Below, one piece after another: positions 16,573 to 25,068 of a stretch of 36,172 bases of DNA. This stretch comes from Comamonadaceae bacterium (GTDB lineage Bacteria; Pseudomonadota; Gammaproteobacteria; Burkholderiales; Burkholderiaceae_C). The stretch is taken from NCBI GenBank assembly GCA_947378785.1, contig CANCLK010000029.1:1-36172 (forward strand), written 5' to 3'. Under the pieces are notes generated by a model. It was not told where the DNA came from. It did no database searches and saw only the letters and a program-made list of their open reading frames with translations. Made by a program: the position numbers and the translations under genes. The first letter of the stretch is position 1. Each line of letters opens with the position of its first letter.

Positions 16573-17835
16573 TCAGAGCGCAGGGGCTGCGCTGCGCAGT
16601 TGCCAAGCGGCTAAGCTGCGGGCGTGGTCGGCGCGGGCGGCGACATCTTCCAGCAGGGCCGAGCGCAAGGTACGGCGTGCGTCTAGCAGTTCGGTCAGCG
16701 ACATCGCGCCCTTGGTGTAAGCCATTTCGGCCATGCTGGCGACTTGGCGGGCCCGCGGCACGATGGCGTTTTGATACGTCAACGCCCGCTGCGACGCGGC
16801 CAGCAAATCTTGCTGCAGGCGGCTGATGTCGAGCGCTGCCGATTGCCGCGTTTTGTCGAGCAGGTCTTGCGCTTGCGCCAATTGGGCGGTGGCGCGGCCT
16901 AACTCGCCCTGGTAGCCGTAATTGCCAAACAGACCGGCCAGTGGCATTTGCACCCGAAATTCCAGCAGCCGGTTCGAGGTGCCCGGGTAGTGGTCGAACG
17001 AGGTGCCGAGTGTGAGGTCGTTCTTGCGCAAGGCTTCAGCGCTTTCCATCACGGCCTGCGCAGCCTCGGTGCGTCGCAGCGCAGCGCGCACATCGGACCT
17101 GGCTTCGAGTTGCGGTTCAGGCAGGTTGGGCAATGCTGCGGTCGGCGCAGGCCATTCGTCCTGAGCCGCCAGCGCACCGGTCAAACGGGTGACTTGTTTC
17201 AGCGTCAGTTCAGCGCGGACGCGGTCGGCTTGCGCAGCTCGCAGATCTGCGTTGGCACGTTCGGCCTCGATGTCGCTACGGGCGGCATCTTGTTGCGATA
17301 AATCGCCCGCGCCTAGCCGACGCTGCGCGGTGCGAGCCAACTCGACGGCACTGTGCGCAATCGCTTGCACCTGCGTGATGCGCTCTTGCGCTGCGAGCAG
17401 ATCGTAATAAGCGCCGGCTGCGGCCAGTTGTTGCTGAATCAAGGCCTCGTCGAGATCGGCTTGGGCGGCTTGGGCGGCTCGCTGTGCGCTACGGGTACGC
17501 AGCTCACGCTTGTTGCCGCGCTCCCAAGTCCAGTCCAGTCCGATCGATTTGTCGATGCGCTTGTCGCTCAACACATTGCCGCGGCCGATGCCGTTCTGCA
17601 GATCGATGGAGGCGGTTTTGGCTGTCAAGATGGGTGTGGGCGCACGGTCAGCGCTCAGCACATCGGCGCGGGCGGCGTCGAAGGCGCGTTGTGTCAGCGA
17701 CACATCGATGTTGTTGCGGGCGGCTTGCAGTGCCTGCCCCAGCGAGACTGCGTTGGGGGGTATGGCGGGAACTTGGGCCCAGGCGGGCACAGCCAGCGCC
17801 AAGCTTGTGCAAAAAAACCAGTGTTGTATGCTCAT
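16573..17835 (-). CDS. TolC-family outer-membrane efflux protein (CzcC-like)
   Basis: The 420-residue first gene of the efflux operon should form the outer-membrane channel and periplasmic tunnel. It begins with a signal peptide (FFCTSLALAVPAWAQ, cleavage near residue 21). Two repeats of long Ala/Gln/Arg-rich coiled helices follow, for example QAARNNIDVSLTQRAFDAARADVLSA and QLAQAQDLLDKTRQSAALDISRLQQDLL, which is the internal duplication of OEP/TolC proteins. There is no lipobox Cys, unlike many CzcC/NodT-type members. Promoter signals should lie in the 87-base gap shared with the divergent response regulator. Confidence 0.87.
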   Translation of the reverse strand: MSIQHWFFCTSLALAVPAWAQVPAIPPNAVSLGQALQAARNNIDVSLTQRAFDAARADVLSADRAPTPILTAKTASIDLQNGIGRGNVLSDKRIDKSIGLDWTWERGNKRELRTRSAQRAAQAAQADLDEALIQQQLAAAGAYYDLLAAQERITQVQAIAHSAVELARTAQRRLGAGDLSQQDAARSDIEAERANADLRAAQADRVRAELTLKQVTRLTGALAAQDEWPAPTAALPNLPEPQLEARSDVRAALRRTEAAQAVMESAEALRKNDLTLGTSFDHYPGTSNRLLEFRVQMPLAGLFGNYGYQGELGRATAQLAQAQDLLDKTRQSAALDISRLQQDLLAASQRALTYQNAIVPRARQVASMAEMAYTKGAMSLTELLDARRTLRSALLEDVAARADHARSLAAWQLRSAAPAL

Positions 17836-17855
17836 CCGCTGTTTATCTCATTGAC

Positions 17856-17880
17856 GCACTGACTGCTTCCTGACCAGTGC
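17856..17880. promoter_or_regulatory. Inverted repeat in the efflux/two-component divergent gap
   Basis: GCACTG (17856-17861) and CAGTGC (17875-17880) form a 6-base inverted repeat with a 13-base spacer, in the 87 bases between the two divergent starts. CTACGTAG (17892-17899) is a second short palindrome nearby. Either could be a binding site for the adjacent response regulator, though OmpR-type regulators more often bind direct repeats. This is a candidate only. Confidence 0.3.
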
Positions 17881-17922
17881 GATCAGTACAACTACGTAGC
17901 TGTAAGCCGAGACCTGCCACTG

Positions 17923-18612
17923 ATGCGAATTCTCCTGGTCGAAGACGATGCCGTGTTGCGCTCGCTGATGTTGCGCAGCCTGCGTGAAGCCGGCCATCGT
18001 GTGGATGAGGCCAGCTCGGTCGAAGAAGCGAGTCACTGGTGGCGCGTGCAACCTTTTGACGCGGTGCTGCTGGACCTGAACCTGCCCTTGACCAGCCACG
18101 AACGCAGCGGCTTGGGCAACGGCTTGTCGGTGCTGCGTGAGGCACGGGCGCGCGGCGACCGCACGCCCGTGCTGGTGTTGACGGCACGTGACCGCACCGA
18201 AGAACGCATTGCCGGCCTTGACGCAGGCGCTGACGACTATCTGGGCAAGCCGTTTGACTTGAACGAGGTCGAGGCCCGACTGCGCGCTTTGGTGAGGCGT
18301 GCGCAAGGCGCCGATGATCGCGTGGAGTTGGGCCAGCTGGTGCTCGACCGCAAGGCCCGGCGCTTCATGCTCGCGAGCGAACCCTGGGATTTGCCTGCGC
18401 GTGAATTTGAAGTCTTGTGGGAGTTGCTGACGCCACCCGGCCGCGTGGTCAGCAAGCGGCAACTCGCCGACAAACTGTCGGAGGCAGACGCCGCCTTGGG
18501 CGACAACGCACTGGAAGCTTTCATCTCCCGCTTGCGCAAAAAATTACTGGGCTCCGGCGTCGGCATCCGCACTTTGCGAGGTTTGGGTTACGTGTTGGAG
18601 GCCTCGGCATGA
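17923..18612 (+). CDS. OmpR/PhoB-family response regulator (QseB/TctD-like)
   Basis: The 229-residue two-domain regulator has a receiver domain with acidic Glu7/Asp8/Asp9, phospho-acceptor Asp51 (LLDLNLP), the LTA switch residue near 87 and Lys109 (YLGKP). The winged-helix DNA-binding domain spans about 135-225, ending IRTLRGLGYVLE. Compared with E. coli QseB, recalled from memory, about eight extra residues follow the DLNLP phosphorylation loop (LTSHERSGLGNG). Its stop overlaps the kinase start (ATGA). It diverges from the efflux operon, so control of that operon, of itself, or of both is likely but not shown. Confidence 0.92.
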   Translation: MRILLVEDDAVLRSLMLRSLREAGHRVDEASSVEEASHWWRVQPFDAVLLDLNLPLTSHERSGLGNGLSVLREARARGDRTPVLVLTARDRTEERIAGLDAGADDYLGKPFDLNEVEARLRALVRRAQGADDRVELGQLVLDRKARRFMLASEPWDLPAREFEVLWELLTPPGRVVSKRQLADKLSEADAALGDNALEAFISRLRKKLLGSGVGIRTLRGLGYVLEASA

Positions 18613-20003
18613 GTCGACCCCGGCCGTCATTGCGAACCCGGCTGGCGCAGCACGTTCTGGTGCCGCTGGTGATCACTTGGGCGGCGGGTACGGCGGTGAC
18701 ATTGGCCATGGCCAGTTACTTTGCCGGTCAGGCCTTTGACCGCGCCTTGCTCGACGATGCGTATGCCTTGGCGGCACATGTGACGCTGGGCCCCGTCGGT
18801 AAGCCTGGGCTGAACCTGTCGATCGATGACATGGGCACCTTGCTGTTTGACCAAAGCGAATCCATACTTTTCGCCGTGTATGGTGAAGAAGGGCAGTTCG
18901 TCGGCGGCCATGCAGGCCTGCGCCCACCCGCATTACCGCCGAATCTGATCTCACAGTTTTCGGACATTATTTTTCAGGGGCGCGAGATGCGCAGTGTCAG
19001 CCTGCGACGGACTGAACCGGTTGAGGTCGAGATTGTCATGGCACAAACCTCGGCCACGCGCACCCGCCTGTTGCAACGCATGCTGATTTATTCTGCGATT
19101 CCGCAGGCTGTCTTGCTGGTGTTTCTGGCGTGGTGGTTGCGGCGAAGCATCGGGCGCGACTTGGGCCCGTTGGCGGCACTGCAGCAGGCGCTGGGCCGTC
19201 GCGACGCCAGTGACCTGCGACCCATGCCAGATGATGTGACCACCAGCGCCAGTTCACGTGATGTTGACAACCTGCGGCTGGCACTGAACTCATTGCTGCT
19301 GCGGCTGGACCGGAGCATTGAGGCCCAACGTGAATTTGCTGGCAACGTGGCGCACGAGTTGCGCACGCCGCTGGCGGGCATTCGAGCGCAGGCCAGTTAT
19401 GCGCTGGCTCAACAGTCGCCGGCGGTTTGGCACGAGCAACTGCGGGGCATTGCTGAAGGCGAGCAGCGGGCGAGTCATCTGGTCGAGCAGTTGCTGGCCT
19501 TGGCGCGTGCCAATGAAGGCCGTGCGGCTTTGCAATTGCAGCCTTTGCAGTTGGATGAGTTGGTCCGTGACGTGGTCTTGCGCTTCATGGCCAAGGCCGA
19601 CACGGTCGGTGTTGATCTGGGCGCCGAAGGCCTCGAGCAGCCGGTGACGGTGCTGGGGGACGCGGCTTTGGTGGAAGGTATTTTGGGCAACTTACTGAAC
19701 AACGCGCTGCGCTATGCCGTAGGTCCCGATGCCCATGTCACCGTCAGCTTGGTCGCGGAGGGTGCGCAGACCGTGCTGCGGGTGCTCGACAACGGCCCCG
19801 GCATGAGTGCGCAAGACATGTTGTTCTGGGGTGAGCGCTGGGCCTTGGGCGAGGCCGGACAGCGCTTGGGCGAAGGCGTGGGTCTGGGCTTGTCGATCGT
19901 GCGGCGTTACGCCGAATTGCTGGGTGCTGAGTTCAGCCTAGCGCCCGGCACGGATGGCCGCGGTCTTTGCGCCACACTGCGCTTTGGCCCACCGTTGGCC
20001 TGA
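18609..20003 (+). CDS. Sensor histidine kinase (TctE/QseC-like)
   Basis: This inner-membrane sensor of 464 residues starts at the ATG overlapping the regulator stop. Helix 1 lies at about 18-40 and helix 2 at about 158-178, enclosing a periplasmic domain of about 115 residues. That domain has the pattern of the 2CSK_N family found in TctE and QseC (FDRALLDDAYALAAHV). The cytoplasmic part contains a HAMP-like linker, the H-box VAHELRTPLAG with His249, the N-box LLNNALRYA, DNGPGMS and GEGVGLGLSIVRRY. The ligand is unknown: relatives sense tricarboxylates or respond to other small signals. Metal-sensing CzcS/CusS kinases are differently built, so the pairing with a heavy-metal-type RND operon is noteworthy. 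Confidence 0.92.
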   Translation: MSRPRPSLRTRLAQHVLVPLVITWAAGTAVTLAMASYFAGQAFDRALLDDAYALAAHVTLGPVGKPGLNLSIDDMGTLLFDQSESILFAVYGEEGQFVGGHAGLRPPALPPNLISQFSDIIFQGREMRSVSLRRTEPVEVEIVMAQTSATRTRLLQRMLIYSAIPQAVLLVFLAWWLRRSIGRDLGPLAALQQALGRRDASDLRPMPDDVTTSASSRDVDNLRLALNSLLLRLDRSIEAQREFAGNVAHELRTPLAGIRAQASYALAQQSPAVWHEQLRGIAEGEQRASHLVEQLLALARANEGRAALQLQPLQLDELVRDVVLRFMAKADTVGVDLGAEGLEQPVTVLGDAALVEGILGNLLNNALRYAVGPDAHVTVSLVAEGAQTVLRVLDNGPGMSAQDMLFWGERWALGEAGQRLGEGVGLGLSIVRRYAELLGAEFSLAPGTDGRGLCATLRFGPPLA

Positions 20004-20009
20004 AGCCGG

Positions 20010-20918
20010 TCAGCTCGTCAAACGGGCCAAGGCTTCTTCGTATTTCGCGGCGGTCTTCAGCGCCACGTCGGGTGGTAACTGCGGTGCAGGGGGTGTCTTG
20101 TCCCATGGCTTGCCGTTGATCCGCACGGCTTCCAACCAGTCGCGTACAAACTGCTTGTCGTAGCTGGGCGGGTTTTGGCCGGTTGTGAACGCTTGCTCGT
20201 AACCCTCTATCGGCCAGTAGCGTGAGGAGTCGGGCGTCAGCACCTCGTCCATCAGCGTCAACGTGCCGTGCTCGTCGAGGCCAAATTCAAACTTGGTGTC
20301 GGCAATGATGATGCCTTTGGTGAGCGCGAAAGCGGCCGCCGTTTGGTAGATCTCAATGCTGATTTTTTTAATTTGCGCGGCGAGTTCTGGGCCAACGATA
20401 GTCACGACCTGCTCGTAGCTGATGTTTTCGTCATGCTCGCCGGCTTCCGCTTTGGCCGCCGGCGTGAAGATCGGTTCTGGCAGCTTGCTGGCATTTTTCA
20501 AACCTGCTGGCAAAGCCACGCCGCAGACCGATTGCGTGGCTTGGTATTCTTGCCAGCCGCTGCCAGCCAAGTAGCCGCGAACGACCGCTTCGACCGGAAT
20601 TGGCTTCAGGCGTTTGACCAGCATCGAGCGCTTCGTCACCTGCGGCAGTTCAGCGGGTGTGACAACGCTTTCGGGCGCTTCGCCGGTCAGGTGGTTGGGG
20701 CAGATGTGGCCGAGCTTGCCGAACCAGAACAGGGCCATTTGCGTCAGCAGCGCGCCCTTGCCTGGAATCGGTTCCCCCAAAATCACGTCGAAAGCGCTGA
20801 GCCTGTCGCTCGCCACCATCAGCAGGCGGTCTTGGCCAACCGCGTAGTTGTCGCGTACTTTGCCGCGAGCCAGCAGAGGCAGGGAAGTCAGGGTGGAGGT
20901 GTGAAGCGCTTGGGTCAT
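20010..20918 (-). CDS. purC: Phosphoribosylaminoimidazole-succinocarboxamide synthase
   Basis: PurC joins CAIR and aspartate to give SAICAR, using ATP. The 302-residue protein is the longer (about 300-residue) form rather than the roughly 237-residue E. coli form. It shows [34 protein letters not shown], the [17 protein letters not shown] block and [13 protein letters not shown]. It is the last gene of an apparent pgk-pyk-fba-purC strand set, 31 bases after fba. It converges with the sensor kinase with only 6 bases between the stops. Confidence 0.96.
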   Translation of the reverse strand: MTQALHTSTLTSLPLLARGKVRDNYAVGQDRLLMVASDRLSAFDVILGEPIPGKGALLTQMALFWFGKLGHICPNHLTGEAPESVVTPAELPQVTKRSMLVKRLKPIPVEAVVRGYLAGSGWQEYQATQSVCGVALPAGLKNASKLPEPIFTPAAKAEAGEHDENISYEQVVTIVGPELAAQIKKISIEIYQTAAAFALTKGIIIADTKFEFGLDEHGTLTLMDEVLTPDSSRYWPIEGYEQAFTTGQNPPSYDKQFVRDWLEAVRINGKPWDKTPPAPQLPPDVALKTAAKYEEALARLTS

Positions 20919-20949
20919 GACGGGCCGGTAAACAGTGAAAAACTAGCGC

Positions 20950-22014
20950 TCAGCGAACGACTTGTGCCAGCTCGCCTTTGGCGTACTTGGCGGCCACGAT
21001 CGACAGGCTGTCGCCCTTGATCTTGCTGGCCTGGCCTTCGCAGCCGAACTCAATGTAGCGCTGCTTGCAAATGGCTTTGGCGGCGGCCGTGGCTGGTTTG
21101 AGCCATTCGCGCGGGTCAAATTTAGAGGGGTTTTCTGCCATGAATTTGCGCACTGCGGCGGTCATGGCCAGACGAATATCGGTGTCGATGTTGATCTTGC
21201 GCACGCCGAACTGGATGGCTTTTTGAATTTCTTCTACCGGCACGCCGTAGGTTTCTTTCATGTCGCCACCGTACTGGCGAATGATCGCCAGCAGGTCTTG
21301 CGGCACGCTCGACGAGCCGTGCATGACCAAATGCGTGTTGGGAATGCGGCGGTGAATTTCCTTGATCAGCTCAATCGCCAGAATGTCGCCGGTGGGCTTG
21401 CGCGTGAACTTGTAGGCGCCGTGACTGGTGCCAATGGCAATCGCCAGTGCGTCAAGCTGGGTGCGTTTGACGAAGTCAGCCGCTTGCTCAGGGTCGGTCA
21501 GCAATTGCGCGTGGGTCATCACCGCGTCGGTGCCATGGCCGTCTTCTTTGTCGCCTTGCATGGTTTCTAAGCTGCCGAGGCAACCGAGTTCGCCTTCGAC
21601 AGAAACGCCGGTGGCGTGGGCCATTTCAACAACTTTGCGCGTGACCTCGACGTTGTAGTCGTAGTCGGCAATGGTCTTGCCATCGGCCAACAGCGAGCCG
21701 TCCATCATGACCGAGCTGAAGCCCAAGTCAATCGCACCACGGCACACGTCAGGGCTCTGGCCGTGGTCTTGGTGCATGACGACCGGAATGTGCGGATAGC
21801 TTTCAACCGCGGCTTGGATCAGGTGTTTGAGAAAACCTTCGCCGGCGTATTTGCGGGCCCCAGCGCTGGCCTGCATGATGACGGGTGCATTGACCTCGTC
21901 TGCGGCCTGCATGATGGCTTGCACCTGCTCCAGATTGTTGACGTTGAACGCTGGAATGCCGTAGGTGTTGGCTGCTGCGTGGTCGAGCAGTTCGCGCATG
22001 GAGACGAGGGCCAT
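20950..22014 (-). CDS. fba: Class II fructose-bisphosphate aldolase
   Basis: This zinc-dependent aldolase splits or forms fructose-1,6-bisphosphate in glycolysis and gluconeogenesis. The 354-residue length and motifs mark the class IIB (CbbA/Fba) group: the N-terminal [14 protein letters not shown], the metal-site HQDHG with catalytic Asp, [12 protein letters not shown], and the downstream HGSSSVP and KINIDTD motifs. In Burkholderiales this gene sits beside pyk and purC, as it does here. The spacing to pyk is unusually large (388 bases) because the gap contains an inverted-repeat element. Confidence 0.95.
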   Translation of the reverse strand: MALVSMRELLDHAAANTYGIPAFNVNNLEQVQAIMQAADEVNAPVIMQASAGARKYAGEGFLKHLIQAAVESYPHIPVVMHQDHGQSPDVCRGAIDLGFSSVMMDGSLLADGKTIADYDYNVEVTRKVVEMAHATGVSVEGELGCLGSLETMQGDKEDGHGTDAVMTHAQLLTDPEQAADFVKRTQLDALAIAIGTSHGAYKFTRKPTGDILAIELIKEIHRRIPNTHLVMHGSSSVPQDLLAIIRQYGGDMKETYGVPVEEIQKAIQFGVRKINIDTDIRLAMTAAVRKFMAENPSKFDPREWLKPATAAAKAICKQRYIEFGCEGQASKIKGDSLSIVAAKYAKGELAQVVR

Positions 22015-22402
22015 GGATGTAATCCCGTGATGTGTATGGATGAGTTGGTAACCGAGGGGTAACGAATGATTTTAACCGTCACCTCGTCGCTTGTTTCTGT
22101 GCTGTCATTTATGGGCTTGGGGCATCGTGGGTTGTTCGGTTCTGTTCCTGCGTCGATGAGGCGCTACGGCGGCCGCCTCATACTGGGGTACCAGAAATCG
22201 GCAGCCACCGCAGCGCCTCATCCACGCAACTGTGGTGCGCTGAAAGTGTTGAAAACACCGCGTACTAAAAACGATTCGATCACGGGCGAGTGGGTTGGGC
22301 GGGTGGCCGATTTCTGGTACCCCAGTATGAGGACGCCGGCCCAACCCACTCACCCGCCAGCGCCAAACCAAGACCGCAACATCACCCGAATCCGAACCAG
22401 CC
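22015..22402. other. Intergenic region between pyk and fba, no gene
   Basis: This 388-base stretch contains no credible gene. The part next to fba (22015-22105) should hold its promoter and leader. From about 22158 it is made of inverted repeats: ATGAGGCG facing CGCCTCAT (about 22158-22180), the element with 27-base terminal repeats at 22176-22332, and a third repeat, GAGTGGGTTGGGC (22288-22300) facing GCCCAACCCACTC (22339-22351). An 88-codon open frame on the minus strand across it comes from the repeat and is not supported as coding. Confidence 0.7.
22176..22332. repeat. 157-base element with perfect 27-base terminal inverted repeats (possible MITE)
   Basis: The left end (22176-22202, beginning CCTCATACTGGGGTACCAG) and the right end (22306-22332) are perfect reverse complements over 27 bases. 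Between them lie about 103 bases with no gene. The size, the terminal repeats and the position between two housekeeping genes fit a miniature inverted-repeat transposable element or another dispersed intergenic repeat. I see no clear target-site duplication, and this window has only one copy. A large RNA stem-loop affecting pyk-fba readthrough is an alternative or additional role. Confidence 0.5.
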
Positions 22403-23836
22403 TCAAGCCACCCGACAAATCTTCAGCATGTTCGTGCCACCAGGCGCACCCATCGGCTCACCGCAAGTGATCGCGTACACATCACCGCTTTGCACAATAT
22501 TCCGACGCATCAAATGAGCTTCCGCCTGCGCCAGCGCCGAGTCGCGGTCAATGATGGTGTCCATCAAAATCGGCCGCACATTCCGGTAAAGCGCCATCTT
22601 GCGTTGCGTCGCTAAGCGCGGGGTGAGGGCATAAATCGGCACCCGAATGTCGTGGCGACTCATCCACAACGGGGTGGAGCCGCTGTCGGTCAGCGCGACG
22701 ATCGCCTTTGCTCCTAGGTGATGCGCCGTGAACAGCGCGCCGATCGCAATCGATTGGTCGATGCGGCTAAATGTTTTGCCACTGAAGTCGGCCTCCAGCT
22801 CGCCATACTCGGCTTTTTCGGCCTCCACGCAGATATTGGCCATCTCCTTGACGGTCTCCAGCGGGTAGCGGCCAACAGCGGTTTCGGCGCTGAGCATCAC
22901 CGCATCGGTGCCGTCCAGCACGGCGTTGGCCACATCGCTGACCTCGGCGCGTGTTGGCACCGGATTCTGGATCATGCTCTCCATCATCTGCGTCGCCGTG
23001 ATGACCAATTTGTCGGCGGCGCGCGCCATCTTGATCATGCGTTTTTGCAGGGCCGGCACAGCGGCATTGCCAACCTCAATCGCCAAGTCACCGCGGGCCA
23101 CCATGATGCCGTCGCTGACACGCAAAATTTCTTCGAGATTGGGAATCGCTTCGGCGCGTTCGATCTTGGCGATCAGCCCCGGCTTGTGTTTGTAGGGTGC
23201 CGCCGCCACGTTGCACAACTGGCGCGCCATTTCCATGTCGGTGGCATTTTTCGGAAAACTCACCGCCACGTAGTCGGCCTGAAAACTCATGGCCGTCTTG
23301 ATGTCGTCCATGTCCTTGCTGGTCAGCGCCGGCGCCGTCAGGCCGCCGCCTTGCTTGTTGATGCCCTTGTTGTTGGACAGCTCTCCACCGACCTTGACGC
23401 GTGTGAGGATCTCCTCGCCGCGCACCGCATCAACGGTGAGTACGATCAGGCCGTCATTCAGCAGCAGCACGTCGCCGGCGATTAGATCGCGCGGCAATTC
23501 TTTGTAATCGAGGCCAACACCTTTGATGTCGCCGGGCTCCGTCCGTGAGGCGTCGAGGATGAATTTTTCACCGGTGACCAGCAGCACCTTGCCTTCGGCG
23601 AATTTGCCGACGCGGATTTTCGGGCCTTGCAGGTCAGCCATGATGGCGACCTCGCGGCCGACGCGTTGCGCCGCTTCGCGCACCAGCTTGGCTATTTTGA
23701 TGTGGTCTTCGGCCTTGCCATGGCTGAAATTCATGCGCACCACGTTGACCCCCGCCGCAATCATTTTTTCAAGCATCGCCGCGTCGCTGGACGCGGGGCC
23801 GAGGGTGATAACAATTTTGGTGGCGCGACTGGGCAT
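22403..23836 (-). CDS. pyk: Pyruvate kinase
   Basis: Pyruvate kinase converts PEP and ADP to pyruvate and ATP. I chose the ATG at 23836 (MPSRATKIV), giving 477 residues, because GGAG lies a proper distance upstream; an in-frame start at 23872 would add 12 atypical residues. Visible motifs are [30 protein letters not shown], the catalytic-Lys region [11 protein letters not shown] and [11 protein letters not shown], then [11 protein letters not shown] and [15 protein letters not shown]. The short C-terminal domain ends [16 protein letters not shown]. It is transcribed towards fba and is followed by the intergenic inverted-repeat element. Confidence 0.96.
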   Translation of the reverse strand: MPSRATKIVITLGPASSDAAMLEKMIAAGVNVVRMNFSHGKAEDHIKIAKLVREAAQRVGREVAIMADLQGPKIRVGKFAEGKVLLVTGEKFILDASRTEPGDIKGVGLDYKELPRDLIAGDVLLLNDGLIVLTVDAVRGEEILTRVKVGGELSNNKGINKQGGGLTAPALTSKDMDDIKTAMSFQADYVAVSFPKNATDMEMARQLCNVAAAPYKHKPGLIAKIERAEAIPNLEEILRVSDGIMVARGDLAIEVGNAAVPALQKRMIKMARAADKLVITATQMMESMIQNPVPTRAEVSDVANAVLDGTDAVMLSAETAVGRYPLETVKEMANICVEAEKAEYGELEADFSGKTFSRIDQSIAIGALFTAHHLGAKAIVALTDSGSTPLWMSRHDIRVPIYALTPRLATQRKMALYRNVRPILMDTIIDRDSALAQAEAHLMRRNIVQSGDVYAITCGEPMGAPGGTNMLKICRVA

Positions 23837-23914
23837 GGGGTTGTCTCCGTGTAGTTTTGTTCGCATTCTCACACGAAGAAGTTACCAAGCGGGTAAGCAT
23901 CATTTGCGGTCCTC

Positions 23915-23928
23915 TTGATCTGCATCAG
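23915..23928. promoter_or_regulatory. FNR/ANR-type box before the desaturase gene
   Basis: TTGATctgcATCAg matches the FNR/ANR half-site pair TTGAT-N4-ATCAA at nine of ten positions. A possible -10 element, TAAGAT (23951-23956), predicts a start near 23963, which puts the box centre (23921.5) at -41.5. That is the standard activating class II position. The box also lies about 80 bases upstream of the divergent pyk start. It is a sequence match only. Confidence 0.5.
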
Positions 23929-23983
23929 AAGCTCGACAGGTCGCTCTGCTTAAGATGACTCGTCATTTTCTTCACTCACGTCC

Positions 23984-25063
23984 ATGTCTGCATTGCCTTA
24001 TTCGCCTGTTCCGCCGCATGAGCCGCTGCCGCACCGCAAGACGCTGCGCGCATGGCTGATCCCGCTGTCGACGCGCACCACGCTGTGGGCGCTGGTGTTG
24101 CTGGCGTTTGACTACGCCTTGCTGCTGACGGCTCTGGCCGGCACAGTGTGGTTGGCCGCTGGCTGGGCGAAATTGTTGTCCGGACTGGCTGCGGGGTTTG
24201 TCACGGGCCGGCTTTTCGTCATTGGCCATGACGCTTGCCATCAAAGCCTGACGCCACATCGCAGGCTGAATAAATGGCTGGGGCGCTTGGCGTTTTTGCC
24301 GTCGCTAACGCCCTACAGTTTGTGGGACATCGGGCACAACGTGATCCACCACGGGTACACCAATTTGAAGGGTGTTGATTTTGTCTGGGCACCGCTGACG
24401 CCAACAGAGTACGCCGCGCTCACACCGTTCGCGCGATTCAAAGAACGCATCTACCGCAGTGGCTTGGGGCCGGGCCTGTATTACATGAGCGAGATCTGGT
24501 GGAAGCGGCTGTTCTTTCCGAATCGTGCGGCGATGCCCACGCGCCGTCCGATCTTCATCAAGGATGGCTTGTTGGTGTCTGCTTTTGCACTGGTTTGGGC
24601 GGGTGTATTGGCTGCTGCCGCAGAGGCCACATCACAACCGATCTTGCCCGTGTTACTGGCCGGTTGGGTGCTGCCATTTTTGTTCTGGAATGCCATGATT
24701 GGCTTCGTGGTCTATGTGCACCACACGCATACCCAAGTGCGCTGGCACGCAGAAAAAACGGCATGGACGCGTTCTCAACCTTTCGTGTCGACCACCGTGC
24801 ACCTGACTTTTCCATTGGGTATTGGCGCTGTGTTGCACCACATCATGGAGCACACGGCACATCACGTGGACATGAGCATTCCGCTGTACCGGCTCAAGGA
24901 CGCGCAGTCGGAGCTCGAATACATGTTGCCCGAGCGCATCATCGTTCAGCCGTTTTCGTGGCGCTGGTATTTTAAAACCGCGCACGACTGCAAACTCTAT
25001 GACTTCAATCTGGGTGGATGGACTGATTTTTCAGGCCGACCGACGGGTGCATTAGCGCCCTGA
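23984..25063 (+). CDS. Membrane fatty acid desaturase
   Basis: This di-iron membrane desaturase of 359 residues introduces a double bond into an acyl chain using O2 and an electron donor. All three histidine boxes are present: HDACH (82-86), HNVIHH (118-123) and HHIMEHTAHH (285-294, containing HxxHH). Paired hydrophobic segments lie at about 33-80 and 190-245. The family pattern resembles the DesA-type omega-6/omega-3 group more than acyl-CoA delta-9 enzymes, but regiospecificity cannot be read from it. It is the only plus-strand gene between pyk and pgk. An FNR-type box 56 bases upstream suggests oxygen-linked control. Confidence 0.9.
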   Translation: MSALPYSPVPPHEPLPHRKTLRAWLIPLSTRTTLWALVLLAFDYALLLTALAGTVWLAAGWAKLLSGLAAGFVTGRLFVIGHDACHQSLTPHRRLNKWLGRLAFLPSLTPYSLWDIGHNVIHHGYTNLKGVDFVWAPLTPTEYAALTPFARFKERIYRSGLGPGLYYMSEIWWKRLFFPNRAAMPTRRPIFIKDGLLVSAFALVWAGVLAAAAEATSQPILPVLLAGWVLPFLFWNAMIGFVVYVHHTHTQVRWHAEKTAWTRSQPFVSTTVHLTFPLGIGAVLHHIMEHTAHHVDMSIPLYRLKDAQSELEYMLPERIIVQPFSWRWYFKTAHDCKLYDFNLGGWTDFSGRPTGALAP

Positions 25064-25068
25064 TCTGC

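Noticed and set aside
22105..22371. An 88-codon minus-strand frame in the pyk-fba gap
   Set aside because: It is built from the inverted-repeat element and matches no protein family I recognise.
22718..23485. A 255-codon plus-strand frame opposite pyk
   Set aside because: It is antisense to a strongly supported pyruvate kinase and has no domain or start signal.
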